Part shown: in pieces, positions 40,433-49,704 of the stretch
How positions within the stretch are numbered: position 1 is the first letter of the stretch
Layout: each line of letters begins with the position of its first letter
Source: Histomonas meleagridis
Lineage: Eukaryota; Parabasalia; Tritrichomonadida; Dientamoebidae
DNA: 64,000 bases
Direction of reading: 5' to 3'
NCBI GenBank assembly: GCA_020186115.1
Contig: WSYJ01000013.1
Span: forward strand, 186,001-250,000
Position numbers and translations under genes: made by a program
Notes under the pieces: model-generated
Seen by the model: the letters and a program-made list of their open reading frames with translations, nothing else
Told to the model about the DNA's origin: nothing
Databases searched by the model: none

Positions 40433-41581
40433 TTATAACAACATATCAATTTCATTTAGAATACTTTCGATTTTCGGATCTAAAGGTGGAGGTGGACCAT
40501 TTTGCACATTTTTCTCTTTTGACTTTTTCCTATATGTTTTACATGGAAGTTTCTGTTTATTTTTATTTTCTTCGTTTTGTTGTGAATTCTTTCTCATTCT
40601 TTCGAGAAATATTTCAACATCTGCAACTTTCACCTTTTTAGGAACTGAAACATGTCTTCTTTCTAATTCTGGTTTAAAACTATATTCAGCTGCATCAGCT
40701 AACTCTTTCCATCGCTTTACTTCCTCGGCTTGTTTCATAATTCTGTTATGTTTTTCTACAGATTCTTCAAATAAATCAGTTTTAATGTTTTCAGATATTT
40801 TTCGACTGTTGGGATCCATTTTTGATTGGTAATTATTTTTTATTTCTTCAACTTTTACTTTCTTCATTGAGCTTGTAACAAGTCTTTCGAATGTATTTGG
40901 TGATGAAGGAATTTGTTTTTTCAGAGATTTGTTAGTGTTCGGAGAAAAATGTTTTGAAACTTTTGGCTTTGTTAAACGCTCAATCATTTCCTTTTCTTGT
41001 TCTGAAGTAATTGTTTTGGTTGGGTTTGATATTGTTTGTTGTGGATTTTGATTATTCTTTTTGAATTGACGTGATAGGAAATTAGTATTTGTTTTTGATT
41101 CATAATTATTTGCAATATGTTTGGAATATGAATTCATGTAATTTTGCGTACTTTGTTCTTCAATTTGATATTTGCGTGAATTTGGTTTTAGAAGGTGATC
41201 TGTATTATATCGAAGATTTTTGCTCTTTCTACTTATTTTGGGATGAAACGTATATTCTTGTTGGAACTCTAATTCTCGGTCTTTAAGTGCTCTTTCTCTA
41301 AATTTTTTTTGCTTTTCAAGGTGATCATAAATTCTTTCAGAAGGTGGGATATAACCAGGAATATTAATTGAATTACGAGGTAACATTAATTCATTAATTT
41401 CAGAATTTTCCGTGCTAGAAATATCACTTGTAAATGATTGCGTTTGACTTTCATCATTAAAACTATATTGTGAATTTATTGATTTTGTTGAACTATTTAG
41501 TTCATCTTGAATAGATGCAATTTCGTCATCTAAATTTGCAAGATCGCATCTGATCTTAGTAAGTCTTTGTGATACAATCAT
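40433..41581 (-). CDS. Charged protein with F-P motifs, possible cytoskeletal protein
   Basis: A 382-residue protein without a known domain. It starts with a short coiled coil (LTKIRCDLANLDDEIASIQDEL) and contains two similar signature stretches: RIYDHLEKQKKFRERALKDRELEFQQEYTFHPKI and ELADAAEYSFKPELERRHV. The YTFHPKI/YSFKPEL pattern after a charged helix is common in repetitive protist proteins tied to basal bodies or the cytoskeleton, so such a role is a guess. The rest is Asn/Ser/Lys-rich and probably disordered, ending in a Pro-rich patch and a short helix. It shares a 104-bp promoter with the small membrane protein at 41686. Confidence 0.6.
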   Translation of the reverse strand: MIVSQRLTKIRCDLANLDDEIASIQDELNSSTKSINSQYSFNDESQTQSFTSDISSTENSEINELMLPRNSINIPGYIPPSERIYDHLEKQKKFRERALKDRELEFQQEYTFHPKISRKSKNLRYNTDHLLKPNSRKYQIEEQSTQNYMNSYSKHIANNYESKTNTNFLSRQFKKNNQNPQQTISNPTKTITSEQEKEMIERLTKPKVSKHFSPNTNKSLKKQIPSSPNTFERLVTSSMKKVKVEEIKNNYQSKMDPNSRKISENIKTDLFEESVEKHNRIMKQAEEVKRWKELADAAEYSFKPELERRHVSVPKKVKVADVEIFLERMRKNSQQNEENKNKQKLPCKTYRKKSKEKNVQNGPPPPLDPKIESILNEIDMLL

Positions 41582-41685
41582 TCTGATTAACGTACATATT
41601 TTAAATTGGGTTCAATATGATCGTAGAGATTTTTGAGAACGATAGAATCACGTTGTTGTAAACAATTCAAAGCTATACGTCATTT
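41582..41685. promoter_or_regulatory. 104-bp bidirectional promoter
   Basis: The spacer between two outward-reading ATGs. It contains TTAACGTAC, GATCGTAG, GAACGATAGAA (41637-41647), CACGTTG and ATACGTCA. The GAACGATAGAA word is shared exactly with the 48-bp bidirectional spacer at 24486-24533. Confidence 0.5.
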
Positions 41686-41895
41686 ATGACACTGTTTTTG
41701 CTTTTGTTCAACCTGATACTTGAAGAAAATACCCCAGAGAAATGTGGCACAGGTTCATGCTCAATAATCATGATTGTTTTTGCTGTCATTGGTTTTATCC
41801 TTTTGACTGCATACATTATATTTTTCATCAGATACAATATGAAACTCCATGAAAACGACAAAATGACAACAAAGGCATCCTTACTATTTAATTGA
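41686..41895 (+). CDS. Small single-pass membrane protein
   Basis: A 69-residue protein. A hydrophobic start (MTLFLLLFNLILEE) looks like a signal peptide and is followed by a small luminal part with two Cys (EKCGTGSC), a membrane helix (IIMIVFAVIGFILLTAYIIFFI) and a basic cytosolic tail. It has no recognisable family. ATACGTCATTT precedes the ATG in a bidirectional promoter, which supports it as a real gene. TGA follows Asn. It could also be a short relic of a larger surface protein. Confidence 0.5.
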   Translation: MTLFLLLFNLILEENTPEKCGTGSCSIIMIVFAVIGFILLTAYIIFFIRYNMKLHENDKMTTKASLLFN

Positions 41896-42275
41896 TTGCG
41901 TGGCGCCGAATTAATATTGGAAAAAAAAGTTCACTGTATCCATAATAAAATAAAGAAAAAACTAAATTATTTTTTTAATAAAAACATGAAGGATCCTTCA
42001 TGAGGCCAACTGTTTTGCGCAAACATTTAAATTTTAATCATCAAAAAAAAAATGTGAATTAAAGTTTGGATCAATTTTTCCTACATTAATAAAAACAAAC
42101 AAAAGTAGGTACAAAGTTCAGTGTTCCAAATACTATTAATCACTAGATTAATCAGACTTTATGAAACTGTGACGAAATTGAGAAAGCCCTGCGTGTGAAA
42201 AAGTGACACAACTGTCGTCTAATTCAGTTGACCTTTATCGTTTTTGCACAGAAACGAATTCCATAAGAAAAGCCA
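41896..42275. promoter_or_regulatory. Spacer with 18-bp perfect palindrome
   Basis: A 380-bp spacer. CATGAAGGATCCTTCATG (41985-42002) is a perfect palindrome, and ATTAATC-ACTA-GATTAAT lies at 42134-42151. Near the next gene are AAAAAGTGACAC and TATCGTTTTTGCAC, the usual promoter words. No frame or RNA gene is seen. Confidence 0.45.
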
Positions 42276-43892
42276 ATGGAACCCCTTCCTTCTCAAAATG
42301 CAAATGAAAAACCAGAACCAAACAACACCAAAAATAACTCATCACATGTTGGTGCTGAAAAGCCAATAAAGCTTTCCTTTAGACAATCTTCATACTCCTC
42401 CCTTTATGGCAATTTAGTAACAAAATCCGGAGATCACGTGAATGAACTTGTTGGAGATGAGCAGAGTAAAAGCGGCAAACCTCAAAATCCAATAATAGTT
42501 TTTGATGATCATCCAGATGAAGAATCTACACCAATTGGTCTCACATATCGGCAACCTTCTTTTTCATCACTCCGTGGTGAGTTAATTCCAAAAGGAGGAG
42601 AAAATTCATTGATTGATACAATCCAAGAATTTCCAATTGATGAGGATTCAGAGAATGAAGATATTGAACCTCTCGATGAAAATGATGAATCTGATCCTCA
42701 GGTTGCCATTGTTAAAGAATTACGTGATAAAAACATTAATCGATGGAAAAAGATGGGATATGAACCACCATCAGATCTAATTGAAATTGTTCGCTCAGCT
42801 TCACAGTCTCAAATCAGTCAATCAGAAAGGCCCAGTTCATTTAACCCAGAATTATCTTTGGATCAAATTGCTCCAATTGAGGAAGAAACTAATAGCAAAA
42901 AGGTCAATATTTCTCACAAACGCTGTGGCTCAGATGGCGCTCCTCTTGGCGAGTCATCAACCAAAATTGAGAGAATGTCAAATGCGATTCTTACGATTCC
43001 ACAAGAAGAAGAATTCGCAACAAATAGTGAGCCATCTACCATTAAAGAAGGGGAGGAAGAAGATACATTTGAAACCGATGAAAGTTACAATAGTAATTCT
43101 GATGATGAATTTTCAGATAATAATGAAGTTAATGAACCGACTAATCTTTTTGGCCACCTTGGGCTTATTGTTAAAGAGCGCCCCAGTTCTCCTGTTTATC
43201 TTGCTATTCAAACCGGGGATGTATCTCATGTCAAAGATATCCCGAATATTCAAAAAATCCTCGAAAAGTATCGGGAACAGTGTATAGATCGTCTTTGGGT
43301 CGATGAGGTCTCATATTTGAATGATTTAATCCATTCATTATCTTTTGGCAATAATTCTTGTCAAAATTCAAAAATTGAATTTGAACGAGAAAAACTTCGA
43401 ATTTCGATTGAACTTCTTCAGGAGAAATATAAAATCGCTGCGCAAGCGCTTGATGCGAAATATTGTTCCAATGAATTCCTAAGTAAATATGGAAAACCAT
43501 CGCAAACACTTCTTTCGCTAAAGGCGAAAGCGCGTGAATTAATAAAACAAAACAAAATTGACGAAGCGAAACGCGAAATTCGAAACATTAAAAATCTCGA
43601 AAAGAAAGAAACGAAAGCGATTTCTGATCGAATTCAACAAAAATATTTACGCGAAGACGAAAAACTTAAAAAAGAATTTGCATTGAAACTTAATTATATC
43701 AAAAAGAAGACATACGCAAAGATACAATACCTAAAGAGCATTGGTAATGATGAAATTGCTGCAAATGAAATTGTTTCGGAAAAAGAACTTTTAAATGTCC
43801 GAAAGCCAAAGCTATTGGATAGAAGTAACGACAGAAAAATATTAATGAAAATGTCAAGGGAATTAAGGAAAGGAAACAAAACAAAAAAATGA
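42276..43892 (+). CDS. Acidic/coiled-coil protein, unknown function
   Basis: A 538-residue protein. The first 300 residues are Ser/Glu/Asp-rich and probably disordered. They contain two near-repeats: IKLSFRQSSYSSLYGNLVTKSG and IGLTYRQPSFSSLRGELIPKGG. From about residue 320 to the end it is helical and charged (EREKLRISIELLQEKYKIAAQALDAKY, KAKARELIKQNKIDEAKREIRNIKNLEKKETKAI), ending in a Lys/Arg patch. No known domain or membrane helix. The RQxSxSSLxGxL repeat may be a docking motif. Codon use becomes CpG-rich in the helical part. The stop is TGA. Confidence 0.65.
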   Translation: MEPLPSQNANEKPEPNNTKNNSSHVGAEKPIKLSFRQSSYSSLYGNLVTKSGDHVNELVGDEQSKSGKPQNPIIVFDDHPDEESTPIGLTYRQPSFSSLRGELIPKGGENSLIDTIQEFPIDEDSENEDIEPLDENDESDPQVAIVKELRDKNINRWKKMGYEPPSDLIEIVRSASQSQISQSERPSSFNPELSLDQIAPIEEETNSKKVNISHKRCGSDGAPLGESSTKIERMSNAILTIPQEEEFATNSEPSTIKEGEEEDTFETDESYNSNSDDEFSDNNEVNEPTNLFGHLGLIVKERPSSPVYLAIQTGDVSHVKDIPNIQKILEKYREQCIDRLWVDEVSYLNDLIHSLSFGNNSCQNSKIEFEREKLRISIELLQEKYKIAAQALDAKYCSNEFLSKYGKPSQTLLSLKAKARELIKQNKIDEAKREIRNIKNLEKKETKAISDRIQQKYLREDEKLKKEFALKLNYIKKKTYAKIQYLKSIGNDEIAANEIVSEKELLNVRKPKLLDRSNDRKILMKMSRELRKGNKTKK

Positions 43893-44273
43893 TGTAAGGA
43901 AAAAAATTGTTGTAAATGCTGTGGTGCAAATTTTATCGTTACTAAAAATTTGTTAATTTTATGTTTATATAAACTCATTTCCGGAATTTTTAGAACTGAA
44001 TTTTTTATATATTTCTTAAAAATATTTAACGAACATTATATACCAAAATCGGATTTAATTACTTTTCATGCTAACATTAAAAACCTAAAGACTTTACAAG
44101 CTGAAAAAAGAAACTCTAAACAATTAAAATGCACCATTGAAATGGGGTCATTTTTCTAAATCTATAAATATAGCGCAAAGCAAAATATATGAAGAAAATT
44201 TGGCTAAAATACGCTTCAAATTTTCTGAAGCAAAATTTCGGTTCGTTCAATTAACCGTTATGCACAGCCAAAA
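43893..44273. promoter_or_regulatory. AT-rich spacer with promoter words
   Basis: 381 bp. The only recognised features are near the next gene: TTAACCGTTATGCAC ends about 10 nt before the ATG at 44274. The middle is AT-rich with nothing else. Confidence 0.5.
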
Positions 44274-47003
44274 ATGCTGGAAAAAATCCAATTTGGAGAA
44301 CAATATCCAAATTTAGATTTCTACAACAGCGTAAATTGGCAGATAGGTGAAGAAAAAATTGTGGAATTTTTTGAAAATAAATTCATTAAAGTAATTTTAA
44401 TATCAACAGATTCAGATAAATTAGATGAATATCTTAAAGAACTAGATGACAACAATAAACTAGCCATTGACCTTGAGTGGGAAGATGAAATATGTTTAAT
44501 TCAATTTTGTTCATCCAAATGCGTTTTAATCATTCGTCATCCAAAAGGGCCAGGGAATCCTATAATTTCAAATTTTCTCAAAACACACAAATTTTATGGC
44601 AAAGGTATGGTAAATGACAAAAAACAATTGCGCAAGAAATTTAACTCAACATTTTCTGAAAACCTAGAAGACATTGCCATAACGAGACTAATTCCATATG
44701 GTCATTCTGAGAATTTTGTACATATGACACATCAATTTGCAGGAATTCCAAAAGCTGAGTTCAAAGATATTAAAATAACCAAATCAAACTGGGAAGCACC
44801 AACGCTTACAGTTCGTCAAGTTCTTTATGCAGCATTTGATGTTGTTGCCCTTTACGTTGCATATCCTAATTTTCCTCCTCCCAAACAAAACAAATCTCCA
44901 AAGCAGCAACAAATCAAAGTAAAACAAAACAACAATAATAATAAAAGTGAAAATGTTCGAAATAAAAGTAAGCAAACAAATACCAAAAAACGAAAGACAA
45001 ATCTTAAAGTTGTATTGAAGCAAGGTGAAGTCAAACAAACTTTTTCATACATTTGCAAACGTTACACAGGAAACACTTCACATATTTATTTGAGAAGTTT
45101 ATTCGAAAATTACGATTTTATATCTTCTTTCCCAAATAATGATGGAACCTTCACTCTTATTGTATCATTATATGAAGAACTGGATTTAAATAACTTCTCT
45201 GACTTGAGTTTTATAAAATTGAGGCAAGTTCCAACTGAGCTTTCAACAATATATGATGTAATGTATTTCATAAATATTCCAACAAGAATAGCATCACAAG
45301 ATTCTCTTGAGGATTTCTTTTATTGTTTTGGGTTCGATCAGTTAGTGAATTATAATGGCGAATATTGTCGAGTTGAACCACGCAATGTTCAAATATCACA
45401 TCGAATTCGAACTTTTTTACCTTTTTTTGAAGTCGATGGACAAACACTTGAGTTATATAACTTCCCTTTTTTCTTGCCTAAATTAAGATGTTATAATCTT
45501 CCATCGACATTTACTGTTAATGATTGTATGAAAACATTTCCGAACATTACGTCTGTGGAAATATTACCATCGCGACAAGAAAGTGATAATAAAACGGCAT
45601 TTCTAACATTTCCTAATATTGAAACAGCCGAGTTAATACTTCATGAAATGAATTATATGAAGATTAATAATAATGAACTTCGAATTACTCGATTTACTGA
45701 TGAAACGCAAATTCGATTAATGCGAAATTATGAATTAACTGTTTATGGATTTAATGATAGTAAAACAGTTTATGAACATTATAGTAAATTTGGATTAATA
45801 TTTCAAGCATATTATGATCCAATTCTCCAAAATTCACATGTACAATTTTATAGTCATTTAGATGCTCATAAAGCGCAAGATGAAAGTTCATTTCTTTCTC
45901 CAGAAGGTTATGGAATTGTTATCAGAGATTTATCATTTGATGTAACTGAACAACAACTTATTAATCTTTTTAAAGATTATGGTACTATTCGAAATTTAGT
46001 TTTCCGTGAATTATATTATCAAAGTATGTTATCTGTTGCTGATGTAGTATTTTCATCACCTGAAATTCCGCAAATAATTAAAAAGAAATTTAATCGTTTA
46101 AAACTTTGCGGTGTACCAATTTATGTATCTGTACGTAATCGTGAAGATATGATTGATTGGAAAATGTCACAAAAGAATCAATGGGTTAAACTTCTTAATC
46201 CTATTTCATCTATTGATGAAATTTTCTCTAAATTAAAACATTATGGGAAAATAATTGATTATAATATTGTAGATAACATTGGTTACGTAATGTTTGATTC
46301 ACAAGACACAGTGAAAACAATTATCACAAGTGAAAATAATAATTGTTCATTAATAACTAATCAAGAATTCGTATATAATACAAATAATAAAGATTTGGAT
46401 ATAATTGAAGTGAAATCAATTCCAGAAGTGAAAAAAGATCCACGAATTCTTGCTGTTGTTATTGATCCAATTCCTGAGTGTGTTAATGAGAAGTTTGTTA
46501 ATGAGTTATGTAAAAATTGTGGCGATTATGAAATGTATATTATTAACTCTAGAGTTTGTGATCCTGATAAAAAACGACTCATCGTATATTGCTTTAGTAC
46601 TAGAATGATAACTAAAGTATATACTGTTCTTTTAAATACTGAAATAAATGGTATATATTTACGTCCGAGAAAGGTAGAAATATCGGACTTGAAAGATGTG
46701 CCTAAACCAACAAAAGGAATTTATTATTTTGGTGAAACTCAAGTTACGCATAATATAATAATCGTAGATCCTTTACCTCAGGGGTGGGATGAAAACGAAG
46801 TAAGAAAATTAATAGAAGTGGAAAAAGCTTCTGTTATTATTGATAAATCTGCAAATGTAATTGGACAAAAAAGAGCTGGAATTATCACAAAAACTTGCCA
46901 AGAAAGAACAGCAGTCCTAAGGGCATTAGCAAGAAAATTACCAAATGGCGAATATCTTCATGTATATAAAATGAAACCTGAACAAATACCAAAACCATTA
47001 TGA
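44274..47003 (+). CDS. DEDD 3'-5' exonuclease fused to multiple RRM-like domains
   Basis: A 909-residue protein with an unusual domain order. Residues about 35-205 are an RNase D/WRN-type exonuclease: Exo I LAIDLEWEDEICLIQF (Asp and Glu present), Exo II FYGKGMVNDKKQL (Asp present) and Exo III VLYAAFDVVALYVAY (Tyr and Asp present, DEDDy class). A Lys/Asn-rich linker with a basic patch follows (about 205-250). Then come at least three RRM-like folds, best at about 545-625 (YGIVIRDLSFDVTEQQLINLFKDYGTIRNLVFRE), about 640-690 and about 470-540. The last 150 residues may hold further RRM-like folds. Animal REXO5 also joins an exonuclease to RRMs, but with a DEDDh nuclease. Trimming of structured RNA is inferred. 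Confidence 0.8.
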   Translation: MLEKIQFGEQYPNLDFYNSVNWQIGEEKIVEFFENKFIKVILISTDSDKLDEYLKELDDNNKLAIDLEWEDEICLIQFCSSKCVLIIRHPKGPGNPIISNFLKTHKFYGKGMVNDKKQLRKKFNSTFSENLEDIAITRLIPYGHSENFVHMTHQFAGIPKAEFKDIKITKSNWEAPTLTVRQVLYAAFDVVALYVAYPNFPPPKQNKSPKQQQIKVKQNNNNNKSENVRNKSKQTNTKKRKTNLKVVLKQGEVKQTFSYICKRYTGNTSHIYLRSLFENYDFISSFPNNDGTFTLIVSLYEELDLNNFSDLSFIKLRQVPTELSTIYDVMYFINIPTRIASQDSLEDFFYCFGFDQLVNYNGEYCRVEPRNVQISHRIRTFLPFFEVDGQTLELYNFPFFLPKLRCYNLPSTFTVNDCMKTFPNITSVEILPSRQESDNKTAFLTFPNIETAELILHEMNYMKINNNELRITRFTDETQIRLMRNYELTVYGFNDSKTVYEHYSKFGLIFQAYYDPILQNSHVQFYSHLDAHKAQDESSFLSPEGYGIVIRDLSFDVTEQQLINLFKDYGTIRNLVFRELYYQSMLSVADVVFSSPEIPQIIKKKFNRLKLCGVPIYVSVRNREDMIDWKMSQKNQWVKLLNPISSIDEIFSKLKHYGKIIDYNIVDNIGYVMFDSQDTVKTIITSENNNCSLITNQEFVYNTNNKDLDIIEVKSIPEVKKDPRILAVVIDPIPECVNEKFVNELCKNCGDYEMYIINSRVCDPDKKRLIVYCFSTRMITKVYTVLLNTEINGIYLRPRKVEISDLKDVPKPTKGIYYFGETQVTHNIIIVDPLPQGWDENEVRKLIEVEKASVIIDKSANVIGQKRAGIITKTCQERTAVLRALARKLPNGEYLHVYKMKPEQIPKPL

Positions 47004-47452
47004 ATTTGTAAATAAAATATAGATTTATGTTTTGCAAATACTTTTGCATTGTTTGATTTGCTTCTCAAAATGCTATTGGATCTTAAAAAAATTAATTTAA
47101 AAATAATCCTAGTAAAATATAATTGGAAAATGATAAAACATATGATGATAATTTTATCGGATTTACTTAAATTACCAGAAAATTTTAAAAATATTTGAAT
47201 ATAAATGCTATTTAACTATTTCTGTGTGACCATTATAATAATTGCTGTTCTAAATTCTTAAAAAAAATCCAAATATTACCCGAAAATATCGAATTATTAA
47301 AATAAGTTTCAAATAAAGCAAATAAATCTCTTTAGGATTATTATCAATTCCTTCTTGTTCAAGAAGTAATTTAACTATTTCTGTATGACCATTTTGAGAT
47401 GCTAAAATAAGTGCTGTATTAAATAATTTAAATAATTTTCAAATATTATTTT

Positions 47453-47950
47453 GAATTCTCATCAAGCCACTTTTTGAAATGAAAAAATTAAAAAAAATAA
47501 TTTCGTTCACAATTTTCAATTCAATTTAAAATTGCAAAAATTTTATTGTTTATATAGAAAGTGCCTCTGAAATTTCCATACCAGCTCTGCTCATGTCTAC
47601 TGAAAATAATGTGTAAAACTATTAATGTAAGCTAGTAACGTACAACATTTCATATTCTGATTCTTTTTAAATATAATGAATGCAACCATTTTGTCATGAG
47701 TAATAGGAAATGGTTCTTCGTGTATTAGATTTATCATCACTTTGGCATAAGCATGAATCAGCCTATCATATGTACTTTTCGTTCCTGCTGAAACATTTGC
47801 GGCTGATATTGTATCAGCTTCAGCAAGTAATTGCTCCATCAATGACATTTTAAATATGATTCATAAAAAAAACTTAAAAACAATATTGAAAATTGTGAGC
47901 GAAATTACTTTTTTTAATTTTTTCATTTCAAAAAGTGTCGATGAGAATTA
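47453..47950. mobile_element. 498-bp inverted-repeat element carrying a tyrosine-recombinase-like fragment
   Basis: Inverted repeats of about 66-68 bp lie at 47453-47520 and 47882-47950. They share AATTCTCATC, then CACTTTTTGAAATGAAAAAA and the inner TCACAATTTTCAAT, with only a few differences including a 3-nt indel. It is inserted into a spacer of the ankyrin pseudogene, with spacer remnants on both sides. The interior codes for an 83-residue fragment (47597-47848). No unambiguous target duplication can be defined because the right side continues into a 65-bp hairpin. Confidence 0.75.
47597..47848 (-). CDS. Tyrosine-recombinase-like N-terminal (core-binding) domain, short
   Basis: An 83-residue protein inside the inverted-repeat element. 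KSTYDRLIHAYAKVMINLIHEEPFPITHDKMVAFIIFKKNQNMKCCTLLAYINSFTHYF has the helical pattern of the SAM-like core-binding domain of phage-integrase-type recombinases (T-TY----F-F------P-T----F------TL--Y--S). No catalytic domain (R-H-R-Y) follows, so it cannot recombine DNA alone. It may be a non-autonomous deletion copy or a DNA-binding regulator of a larger element. The start ATG is at 47846-47848. The assignment rests on pattern only. Confidence 0.45.
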   Translation of the reverse strand: MSLMEQLLAEADTISAANVSAGTKSTYDRLIHAYAKVMINLIHEEPFPITHDKMVAFIIFKKNQNMKCCTLLAYINSFTHYFQ

Positions 47951-47953
47951 CAC

Positions 47954-48018
47954 ATAATAAAGGCAACTTTTTAAGACGATGACCAAAGTTCATCGTCTTA
48001 AAAAGTTGCCTTTATTAT
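47954..48018. repeat. 65-bp perfect hairpin (29-bp arms, 7-nt loop)
   Basis: Arms 47954-47982 and 47990-48018 are exact complements around the loop CCAAAGT; the core reads AAGGCAACTTTTTAAGACGA. It adjoins the right end of the inverted-repeat element within the spacer of the ankyrin pseudogene. A perfect palindrome this long implies recent origin. It may be a separate fold-back element or a by-product of insertion. Confidence 0.75.
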
Positions 48019-49704
48019 TTGTGAAATATCAAAGAATACAAATAAATTTTATTAGCATTAATATCAATTCCTTTTTGTTCAAGAAGTAATTTAACTATTT
48101 CTATTTCACCTTTTTCAGATGCATACATAAGTGCAGTATAAAAATAAGCATAAAAGAAAATCTAATTCATTAAAATGAACAGTAAAAAAGTTGGATAAAT
48201 ATCTTTTGAATTAATATCAATATCATTTTGTTCAATAAGCATTTTGAATATCTCAATATTGTTATATTGTGATGCCCAAATAAGTGCTGTTTTAAATGAT
48301 TACAATTAAATCCGAATATCATTAAAACACATCAAATTTTAGAAAGATATTTTATACAAAACTAAAAAACATTTCTTGCACTAACATTAATTCCTTCTTG
48401 TTCGAGAAGAAATTTAACTATGCCACAATTCTCATATTCTGATGCAATTATAAGTGCTGTATCAAACAATACCAATGAAAATTAAATATTTTAAAGAAAT
48501 CCATTTCCCACGAAATTAACATTAAATAGAAATATTGAATATCTTTAACATTTACATTTATTTTCTTTTGTGTTATAAGATATTTAACTAATTCTAAATT
48601 ACCTGATTTTGAAGCTGCTACTAAAACATCATTTGCTATTTGAACCTCTTCATTAAAATATTGAACAAGAAATATATTTCCATTCTTAGGTGCTTCATTC
48701 ATAAAAGAATCATCAATTTCCATTCCTTCATCTTTGAAATATGTGAAAAGTTCATAGTTATTATGATAAATACATTGTCTTCCAAATTCGGCTATATATC
48801 TTACATCTAAAATTTCGTTTTCATGAACATATTGCATAATATCAATTCGATGGAATTCAATTGCTGCTGAATATGCGCCTTCAAATGATGAATGATTTTG
48901 TTCACATAAATGAATTATCTCTAAGTTTCCCCCTGCAATTGCATATTTACCTGTATTTTTAACATTTGCACCATTCATAAGTAAAAATTTAAAACATTTA
49001 ATTGATCCAAAAAATGCTGCATAATCAATTAATGTAACATTTTCTTGGTTAACGAATGAACATCTTTCATAAAGTGATGGTTCGATTGCTTGATTAAAAT
49101 TAAAATTATCTCGTGATGATATTTCTTGAAGTTTTTCTATTTCATCATTTCGAATTATTTTTGCAATTTTATTTGGATTAATTCCTTCTTTAATTAATTG
49201 TTTATGAAGTTCTCAAGCATTCTTTGAAAGTTCTTCATAATTATCTAAAAATTGTTCTGAAAAAGGTTCATATTCGTCATTTTTGAGTTCATCTAAAGTT
49301 TTATATCGTGCAAAATAAAATGACTTTTTGTGTTAAGAATTTCATCATTAATAATATTTTTTTTCTAAAAGATAATCTGATTCTTGCGTTGTTTTGATAA
49401 GAAGAATATGTGAAAAAATATCAAAAATTTTGAAATCATTTTTAAACAATTCTTTTTCTTTTGCTTCAACTGCCTTTAAAAATTCAGAATAAATATTGAA
49501 ATCCTTCATTCTAGAAACAAAAGATGAATATACTGAATGACAAAGAACAAAATTAAAAGAAAATGGAAAATTAATATTAAAAAGATCTAAAGCTATTTGA
49601 ACATCACTCAAATTACTTCTCTCGTTCATGTTTAATGTGATATTTTGGAGAGTTTTTAACATATGTAAAGATTCTTTTTCTTGGCTTTCCATTAATGGCA
49701 AGAG

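Larger units (their letters stand above)
47190..49692 (-). pseudogene. DUF3447/ankyrin-repeat gene, disrupted
   Basis: The relic of the trichomonad DUF3447-ankyrin family. The ATG at 49690-49692 opens a helical N-terminal domain (LNMNERSNLSDVQIALDLF) that breaks in an A-run near 49350. The next frame continues SFYFARYKTLDELKNDEYEPF, has a TGA where a Trp would fit (near 49214), then reads RNDEIEKLQEISSRDNFNFNQAIEPSLYERCSF and DYAAFFGSIKCFKFLLMNGANV, the DUF3447 core. Ankyrin cassettes follow: 48460-48371, 48290-48201, 48137-48048 and 47417-47328. They are separated by spacers of 80, 80, 63 and, after an inserted element, 79 nt. The last cassette is truncated near 47240. Frameshift, stop and insertion make it non-functional. 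Confidence 0.75.

Noticed and set aside
47597-47848. Complete recombinase or transposase gene
   Set aside because: Only 83 codons are present, and the catalytic domain is missing between the inverted repeats.
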